DNA from: Thermoleophilia bacterium
GTDB lineage: Bacteria > Actinomycetota > Thermoleophilia > Solirubrobacterales > 70-9
Reading direction: 5' to 3'
DNA length: 64,000 bases
NCBI GenBank assembly: GCA_016650125.1
Contig: JAENWT010000011.1
Coordinates: forward strand, 1 to 64,000
Under the pieces are notes generated by a model. The model saw nothing but the letters and a program-made list of their open reading frames with translations, had not been told where the DNA came from and made no database searches. Numbering within the stretch: the first letter of the stretch is position 1; every line of letters begins with the position of its first letter. The position numbers and the translations under genes are program-made. This document shows, one piece after another, positions 58,718 to 64,000 of the stretch.

Positions 58718-59181
58718 TTGACTTCGATGTCGACGCCGTGCTTGAGGCCCCAGCGGGCAAACATCACGGTGATCAGTTCCCGCAGTGCCAACAGCACCAG
58801 CAGCCAGCGGGGCAGCAGTTCGAAGTTCCAGCAGACAACGGCGCCGGAGAGGATCGTCAGGCGGTCGACCACCGGGTCGAGCAGGGCGCCGAGCCGGCTG
58901 TACTGGCCGGTGACCCGGGCCAGCAGTCCGTCGAGGTAGTCGCCGGCGGCGATGCACCAGAAGATCCCGGCGGCCAGCCAGGACACGCCGTCGTCACTGG
59001 AAAAGGCCACGTAGAGGAACACCGGGATCGCCAGCAGCCGGATGAAGCCGACCAGGTTCGGCAGGGTGAACGGGTTGAGCGGCTGGCCGCTGCGGGTCTC
59101 GGTCGGTTCCGGCCCGGTGCGGTCGAGCCCGAAGAGGCGGCGGATCCTGCCAGTCCCGAAGGGTGCAGCGTCACCACTCAT
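58534..59181 (-). CDS. pgsA: CDP-diacylglycerol--glycerol-3-phosphate 3-phosphatidyltransferase-type
   Basis: 215 aa. The CDP-alcohol phosphatidyltransferase motif is complete (GDYLDGLLARVTGQYSRLGALLDPVVDR), with its Asp residues. Four or five membrane segments are visible (IRLLAIPVFLYV, WLAAGIFWCIAAG, WLLVLLALREL, PVMSALFFAMIW, LLVIGVVMAFLATWLY). It makes phosphatidylglycerol phosphate, or an analogous lipid. A 37-aa polar N-terminal extension is present. The last 62 codons lie in the direct repeat. It starts 2 nt after proS on the same strand. Confidence 0.9.
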   Translation of the reverse strand: MSGDAAPFGTGRIRRLFGLDRTGPEPTETRSGQPLNPFTLPNLVGFIRLLAIPVFLYVAFSSDDGVSWLAAGIFWCIAAGDYLDGLLARVTGQYSRLGALLDPVVDRLTILSGAVVCWNFELLPRWLLVLLALRELITVMFARWGLKHGVDIEVNWLGRMAVFPVMSALFFAMIWPGWFPNTLLVIGVVMAFLATWLYARVGRDQIHQARDSAQP

Positions 59182-59183
59182 GT

Positions 59184-60869
59184 TCAGGCGAGCGCCAGTG
59201 AAAGCTCGACGATGGCTTCGGCTCCGCCTTCGACGGGAATCCGGTGCACTTCTCCCGACATGCGCTCCGAGGCCTCGTAGATTCCGTCGGCCAGGCCGCG
59301 GCGCCCGACCACCACCCGCAAGGGGCAGCCGATCAGCTCGGCGTCGGTCAGCTTCTGGCCGGGCCCGGCATCGCGGTCGTCGTAGATGACTTCCAGTCCG
59401 GCCGCCAGGAGTTCGTCGTAGAGCTCGTCCGACTTCTCCCGCTCAGGATCCGTTTCTTTGGCGAGCGAGACCAGATGGACCTGCCAGGGTGCGAGCGACG
59501 GCGGCCAGCGCAGACCGTTTTCGTCACCGAACTGCTCGGCCGCCGCGGCGACGATGCGGGCCGGCCCGATGCCGTAGCTGCCCATGACGATCGGTTTCTC
59601 CTTGCCATCTTCGTCGAGGAAGGTGGCACCCAGTGGCTCGCTGTAACGGGTGCCGAGCTTGAAGATGTTGGCGACTTCGATCGCCGGTTCGAAACTGATC
59701 TCGTGGCCGTCTTCCGTGGTGTCTCCGGGGACGATCATCCGGATGTCGAGTTCTTCGAACTGGAAATCCCGGCCCGGCTCCACACCGCGGAGGTGTTGGT
59801 CAGGCTGGTTGGCGCCCGTCACCAGACCACCTCCGGTGATTGCTGAATCCTTGACGATCCTCACGTCGGCGCCGACCGGACCGATGAAACCGGGTGGTCC
59901 GACCTCCGCGGCGATCTCGTCCTCCTTGGCGGGCCGCGAGGCCACACCGAGGTTGTTGGCGAGCTTCACGGTGTTCAGCTGATGGTCGCCCCGGACCAGG
60001 ACGAGGATGAATTCGCCCTCGTCGGTCACGACCGGCACCGCCTTGATCAGGCTTCCGGGATCGACCCCGAGTTCGCGGCTGACGTCTTCGACCGTCTTCA
60101 GGCCGGGAGTGTCGACCGCTTCCGGCGCGGACAGCTCGGGCGGCCGCTCGAATGGTTGGGGAATGGCTGACGCGACCTCTACGTTTGCGGCGTATCCGTG
60201 CGCCAGCGCGACCGTGTCTTCGCCGGCGGCGCACGGCGCCATGTACTCGTGCGCGCCGATTCCGCCCATCATGCCGACGTCGCTCTCGACCCGGTACCAG
60301 CGCAGGCCGGTCCGGTCGAAGATCCGGTCGTACGCCTCGATGCAGAGGTTGTAACTGACGTCGAGGCCTTCGTAATCGCGGTCGAAGCTGTAGGCGTCCT
60401 TCATCACGAACTCGCGAGTCCGGAGGATGCCGGCGCGCGGGCGCGGTTCGTCCCTTTCCTTGACCTGAAACTGGTAGACGATCTGTGGCAGATCACGGTA
60501 GGAACGGACTTCGTTCGCCATGTGCCCGGTGACGCATTCTTCGTGGGTCATCGCCAGGACCATCGGCGATCCCTTGCGGTCTTCGAGCTTGAAGAGCTCG
60601 TCGATGTCGTAGCGGCCGGTCTTCTTCCAGGGATCGGCCGGCTGCATGATCGGCATGAGCATCTCCTGGGCGCCGATGCCATCCATTTCCTGGCGGATGA
60701 TCTCTTCGACCTTGCGGTGGCTGCGCCACCCGGCAGGAAGGTAAGTCCATAGTCCCGCGCCCATCTGCCGGACCATGCCCGCCCGCACGAGCAGCTTGTG
60801 GCTGATCGCCTCGGCGTCGGCCGGCGGATCCTTGACTGTAGGCAGGAGGGTTCGGGAAATCCGGGCCAT
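59184..60869 (-). CDS. proS: Prolyl-tRNA synthetase
   Basis: 561 aa, bacterial type. Class II motifs are seen in the N-terminal catalytic part (LLVRAGMVRQMGAGLWTYLPAGWR, EIIRQEMDGIGAQEMLMP, REFVMKDAYSFDRDYEGL), with an editing INS domain (about residues 235-385: LGVDPGSLIKAVPVV, VLVRGDHQLNTVKLANNLG) and motif 3 near MGSYGIGPARIVAA. The C-terminal anticodon domain starts at WQVHLVSL. It charges tRNA-Pro and hydrolyses mischarged Ala. Confidence 0.96.
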   Translation of the reverse strand: MARISRTLLPTVKDPPADAEAISHKLLVRAGMVRQMGAGLWTYLPAGWRSHRKVEEIIRQEMDGIGAQEMLMPIMQPADPWKKTGRYDIDELFKLEDRKGSPMVLAMTHEECVTGHMANEVRSYRDLPQIVYQFQVKERDEPRPRAGILRTREFVMKDAYSFDRDYEGLDVSYNLCIEAYDRIFDRTGLRWYRVESDVGMMGGIGAHEYMAPCAAGEDTVALAHGYAANVEVASAIPQPFERPPELSAPEAVDTPGLKTVEDVSRELGVDPGSLIKAVPVVTDEGEFILVLVRGDHQLNTVKLANNLGVASRPAKEDEIAAEVGPPGFIGPVGADVRIVKDSAITGGGLVTGANQPDQHLRGVEPGRDFQFEELDIRMIVPGDTTEDGHEISFEPAIEVANIFKLGTRYSEPLGATFLDEDGKEKPIVMGSYGIGPARIVAAAAEQFGDENGLRWPPSLAPWQVHLVSLAKETDPEREKSDELYDELLAAGLEVIYDDRDAGPGQKLTDAELIGCPLRVVVGRRGLADGIYEASERMSGEVHRIPVEGGAEAIVELSLALA

Positions 60870-60881
60870 CGAACCCGTAAC

Positions 60882-61757
60882 TTATCTGTCTGCGATCTCT
60901 GCCATCGCCACCCGGTAGAAGTCTGGGGCGCCCTCGGCACCGCTGATGCCGGGGTTCTGCCGGAGTGCCTCGGCGGTCGACAGGTCCCAAACGAGTCTGA
61001 ATCCCCGCTCCGCAAGAAACCCGTCTATTTCTTCCGGGTCGAGTCCGTATCGGAAGGGCTCCCCCACCTTTGCAACCTGAGTGCTCCAAGGTGGTTCGCT
61101 TTCGCCCTTCTCGTTCCGTTCGAGCAGGGAGACGTCGACGTAAGTGAAGACGATCCGGCTTCCGGGCGCGCCGCTCGAAGAAACCCACTCGAGCGTCTGG
61201 TCCACCGCCTCCGGAGTGAGATAGCTGAGAACCCCCTCCCAGACGTAGACGGACTTCAGCCCGGACACGAAGCCACCCAGCGTCAGCGGTGCCCCGACCC
61301 CTTTCTCCAGCAGATCGAAGGGGACGTACTTGACGTTTCCGGGAAGCCTGCCAACCCGCTTCGCCAGTCGTTCCACCTTCCGCTCCTGGGTTGGTGGCTG
61401 ATCGAGCTCGAATACCGGAACCGTCCTGGCCGCCGGTAGACGCAGGCCCCGTGTGTCGTATCCGGCCCCGAGGATCGCCAGCTGCTCCGCTCCGGCTTCG
61501 AGCGCTTCGGTCACGGCGTCGTCGATCAGCTTGGTCCGGATGACCGTCATCGGGCGCGATCCGGGCCAGTTCCTGTCGATGTAGTGGCAGACCAGCCTCT
61601 GCCCGCCGGGCAGACCGGCAAGCCGTGCCCCGAGGGCCAGCTTTCCGCTGAGAAAGGCTAAGGCGTAAGGATCATCGAACAACCGGTCGGCCGGTGAACG
61701 AGCCGACTCGACGGCCCGGAACAATGCCACGTACTCGGCCGTGCGACTGACGGCCAA
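60882..61757 (-). CDS. SAM-dependent methyltransferase, LCM/PPM type
   Basis: 291 aa. QLAILGAGYDTRGLRL is the SAM-binding loop, VPVFELDQPPTQERKVERL and YVWEGVLSYLTPEAVDQTLEW match the leucine carboxyl methyltransferase-like family common in mycobacteria. Substrate unknown. It lies 3 nt before ispG's stop and 12 nt after proS, likely one operon. Confidence 0.88.
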   Translation of the reverse strand: MAVSRTAEYVALFRAVESARSPADRLFDDPYALAFLSGKLALGARLAGLPGGQRLVCHYIDRNWPGSRPMTVIRTKLIDDAVTEALEAGAEQLAILGAGYDTRGLRLPAARTVPVFELDQPPTQERKVERLAKRVGRLPGNVKYVPFDLLEKGVGAPLTLGGFVSGLKSVYVWEGVLSYLTPEAVDQTLEWVSSSGAPGSRIVFTYVDVSLLERNEKGESEPPWSTQVAKVGEPFRYGLDPEEIDGFLAERGFRLVWDLSTAEALRQNPGISGAEGAPDFYRVAMAEIADR

Positions 61758-61760
61758 GGC

Positions 61761-63017
61761 TCAGGCCCGGGTGAAGCGTCTGCCGGCGGTCGGCGAAACC
61801 TGCTCGTCGACCAGGAGCTTGTCGTTCTCCGCCTTCTGCGAAGCCTCGCGCTCCATCGCGGCGATCTTCTCCGGAGTCAGGTCGCCGGCGTTCTCTTCTT
61901 CGATCCTGGCGACCCACGCGGCGCCTTCGGCCGATTCGCGTTCATCGAATTCGACCTTGCCGCCGCGGTCGAGGGAGAGGTCGATCTCCTTGAAGAGCGC
62001 GTCGACCAGTTCTTCGGTCGCAACCTTCTTGATCGCCTTGCCGCCGGCGAATACGACGCCTTCGTTCTTGGCGCCGGCAATGCCGAAGTCGGCGTGCTTG
62101 GCCTCACCGATGCCATTGACGGCGCAGCCCAGTACGGCGACTTCGATCGGCTCGTCGTAAGACTCAAGGCGTCGTTCGACCTCCATCGTGACCGCGTCCA
62201 TGTCGAACTGGAGACGACCGCAGGTCGGACAGGCGATCAGTACCGGTCCACGCTCGCGCAACTGGAGGGCCTTGAGGATCTCCCAGGCGACCTTGACCTC
62301 TTCCTCCGCGTGGAAGGTCGAGAGGCTGATTCGGATCGTGTCGCCGACCCCGTCGGCCAGCAGGGTGCCGAGACCGACGGCCGATTTCAGCGATCCCGAC
62401 CACTTGGTACCGGCTTCGGTGATGCCGAGGTGGATCGGGTAGGGGATCTTCTCGGCGAGCAGGCGGTTGGCGGCGATCGTGTTCGGCACGTTGGTCGACT
62501 TGATCGACACCTTGAAGTTTGTGAAGTCGAGTGATTCCATCAGCTCGACGAACTCGACGCCCGCGGTGACCAGGGCTTCAACCGAGTTCTCGCGCTCGAG
62601 CTCATGAAGGTGCTTCGGCAAAGACCCGGAGTTCACACCGATCCGCATGGGCGTGTCCCGCTTGTTGGCCAGCAGGGCCACTTCGGCCACCTTGTCGCGG
62701 CCGCCGATGTTTCCGGGATTGAGCCGGATGCAGTCGGCGCCGGCCTCGATCGCCTTCAGGGCGAGGGTGTGGTTGAAATGGATGTCCGCGATCACCGGGA
62801 TCGGCGACTTCTTGACGATCGTCTTGAGCGCCTCGATGTCCTTGTCCCTCGGAACGGCCACCCGGACGATGTCGGCGCCGGCTTCGGCGACCCGCTCGAT
62901 CTGTTCCATGGTCGCCGAGAGGTTGGCCGTCTCGGTCTTGGTCATCGTCTGGACGGCGACGGGCGCGCCACCGCCGATCGGAACCCGGCCCACGAATATC
63001 TGTCTTTTCGAACTCAC
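61761..63017 (-). CDS. ispG: 4-hydroxy-3-methylbut-2-enyl-diphosphate synthase (IspG/GcpE)
   Basis: 418 aa. VQTMTKTETANLSATMEQIERVAEAG opens the TIM barrel; RLNPGNIGGRDK binds substrate. The iron-sulfur site uses Cys in LIACPTCGRL and VAVLGCAVNGIGE. This is the sixth enzyme of the MEP isoprenoid route. About 50 residues at the C-terminus (GGKVEFDERESAEGAAW and on) go beyond the usual end; they are hydrophilic and may be helical. Confidence 0.95.
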   Translation of the reverse strand: MSSKRQIFVGRVPIGGGAPVAVQTMTKTETANLSATMEQIERVAEAGADIVRVAVPRDKDIEALKTIVKKSPIPVIADIHFNHTLALKAIEAGADCIRLNPGNIGGRDKVAEVALLANKRDTPMRIGVNSGSLPKHLHELERENSVEALVTAGVEFVELMESLDFTNFKVSIKSTNVPNTIAANRLLAEKIPYPIHLGITEAGTKWSGSLKSAVGLGTLLADGVGDTIRISLSTFHAEEEVKVAWEILKALQLRERGPVLIACPTCGRLQFDMDAVTMEVERRLESYDEPIEVAVLGCAVNGIGEAKHADFGIAGAKNEGVVFAGGKAIKKVATEELVDALFKEIDLSLDRGGKVEFDERESAEGAAWVARIEEENAGDLTPEKIAAMEREASQKAENDKLLVDEQVSPTAGRRFTRA

Positions 63018-63048
63018 TACCTGTTCAGGGTACCGGAGGCGGCTCTTG

Positions 63049-64000
63049 CTACCGCCCGGCCCAGGCCTCCAGGACCCAGCCCAGATCCTCGCTGGAAACG
63101 GCCGGGTCGAGGATCAGGCGGCTCGCATCCGGTTCCTGAAGGCGGCCACGGATGCGCCGGGCCGCGGTAGTGAAGCTTCTCTGGACGGCGCCGGGCTCCT
63201 TGCGGGGCAGAATGCCGCGATCCATGCGGGCTTCCTGCTCGTGGATCAGATCGAATCCGAGTGCATTGCTGCCGTTTGCCCATTCGATCCCGAGATTGCA
63301 TGCCGCCTCAAAGTCGATTCCATCGAGGATGTTGCCGGCTCGCCGCAGCGAGGTCTGAGCGTGGGCGACCTGAGTCACTGCCAGCACGGGGTAGTAGGCG
63401 GCCGCCTCACCCCTCTGCGGATCCACCAGTCCCGGCCAGGCGCCGTCGTCTCGCTGAATCGCGAGCAGTGCGCTTGCCAGGTTGACAGCTCGGTCTCCGA
63501 CCAGCTCAACGTGTCCGGCCTGAACCAGCTGGGAAAGCGCGTTGAGGGCGTGGAACTGGCTGCCGACGGGAGTGACCACCCCACGTCGGCGGCGGTGCAC
63601 GTCCTTGAGGAAACCGGAGGCCTCGATGCAACGCCCGACCAGCTCGGTTGCGGCATCGTCGAGTAGCTGGGACAGACCGGCTTCATCGCCAAAACGCACA
63701 CTGGCTTCGGTCAGCCCGGAGACGATCCACGAGAGCTCGTCGAGGGTCACCAGGTCCAGCCGCTTGTGGATCCGACGCAGCATCAGGCCGTGAATCTCCG
63801 AAACGGCTCCGCCGTCACCCCTCGATTCAGCCCAGAGGGCGAGTCCGAGGTCGCCCGGGGTGACTTCCTCGCCGCCGAGGTCGCCTAATACCCGCGTGCG
63901 CAGCGATCCGGTCGAGAACGGATGCTCGACCTCATTCTGGTCGGCCCGCAGCAGGCCGAGCAGGACGACGGCGCCGGCCCTGAGGGTCGTCGACGGCGCC
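63049..64000 (-). CDS. Partial gene running off the window
   Basis: The frame from the stop at 63049 is open to base 64000, so the start lies beyond the edge; at least 317 aa. Repeated patterns such as VGRCIEASGFLKDV, GRAVNLASALLAIQRDDGAWPGLVDPQRGE, YYPVLAVTQVAHAQ and GIEWANGSNALGFDL suggest an alpha/alpha barrel (toroid) as in glycosidase or terpene-cyclase-like repeats. No catalytic motif is certain. It ends 31 nt from ispG's start on the same strand. Confidence 0.6.
   Translation of the reverse strand, partial: APSTTLRAGAVVLLGLLRADQNEVEHPFSTGSLRTRVLGDLGGEEVTPGDLGLALWAESRGDGGAVSEIHGLMLRRIHKRLDLVTLDELSWIVSGLTEASVRFGDEAGLSQLLDDAATELVGRCIEASGFLKDVHRRRRGVVTPVGSQFHALNALSQLVQAGHVELVGDRAVNLASALLAIQRDDGAWPGLVDPQRGEAAAYYPVLAVTQVAHAQTSLRRAGNILDGIDFEAACNLGIEWANGSNALGFDLIHEQEARMDRGILPRKEPGAVQRSFTTAARRIRGRLQEPDASRLILDPAVSSEDLGWVLEAWAGR

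Overview
The window is high-GC chromosomal DNA of an actinobacterium, most likely class Thermoleophilia (Solirubrobacterales or a relative). The evidence is a GarA-like FHA protein followed by an FtsR-type MerR regulator next to pgsA, several apparently leaderless genes (a -10 hexamer, about 6 nt, then the start codon), a c-di-AMP (ydaO-type) riboswitch in front of a cell-wall-type secreted protein, and very large Ig-domain secreted proteins of the kind common in that order. Species assignment is inference. I see no rRNA, tRNA or CRISPR array.

Region by region. 1-9.7 kb is a worn accessory zone. It has a lone IS end, a tyrosine-integrase pseudogene with two frameshifts, a large secreted alpha/beta-hydrolase-like protein, a complete 1,612-bp IS1380-type element whose right end supplies the stop codon of a YeaO-like gene, and then three truncated genes butted together: a membrane protein with an in-frame amber stop, NADP-type glutamate dehydrogenase, and an FAD/NAD(P) disulfide-type oxidoreductase. 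9.8-16.5 kb holds an FAD oxidoreductase and then a redox/Fe-S cluster: a Nfu-type scaffold divergent from an ATP-grasp ligase and a B12-binding-type radical SAM protein with a CCAEP tail, facing a DsrE-family protein, a 48-codon remnant of cobalamin adenosyltransferase, and an FNR-type flavin reductase. This is the best candidate for an uncharacterised pathway. 16.5-31 kb has a PadR regulator, an MocA-type dehydrogenase, secreted proteins and a secreted lipase, an ECF sigma factor followed by an Ogt DNA repair protein, an SDR plus two acyl-CoA dehydrogenases (acyl-CoA oxidation), an SNF2 helicase, a DnaQ-like exonuclease and a metal efflux CDF protein. 31-49 kb is mostly housekeeping: NhaA, glutamate synthase (GltB/GltD), CcdA, an RlpA-like secreted protein under a c-di-AMP riboswitch, NadE, a PaaI thioesterase, a membrane-anchored HTH protein, an alkyl-DHAP-synthase-like FAD enzyme, SRPBCC, FtsR and GarA.

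49.3-58.7 kb is an inserted island of about 9 kb between garA and pgsA. It is bounded by 216-bp direct repeats that duplicate the 3' end of pgsA. At its pgsA-side end lies a truncated tyrosine recombinase that starts exactly at the repeat boundary. The cargo is three secreted proteins: an RTX-repeat protein, a lipoprotein-sized CARDB-like protein, and a protein of about 1,670 aa broken by one frameshift. 58.5-64 kb returns to core genes: pgsA, proS, an LCM-type methyltransferase, ispG and a partial gene running off the end.

How the parts work together. Nitrogen assimilation appears to rest on GltBD (the GDH here is broken). GarA, the TCA/glutamate flux switch, sits in the pgsA-garA-ftsR neighbourhood that the island split. 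Many genes on the - strand from 59 to 45 kb and from 39 to 23 kb form short, tightly spaced operons. The start of the window and the 7-9.7 kb interval show heavy gene decay, consistent with repeated insertion and deletion.
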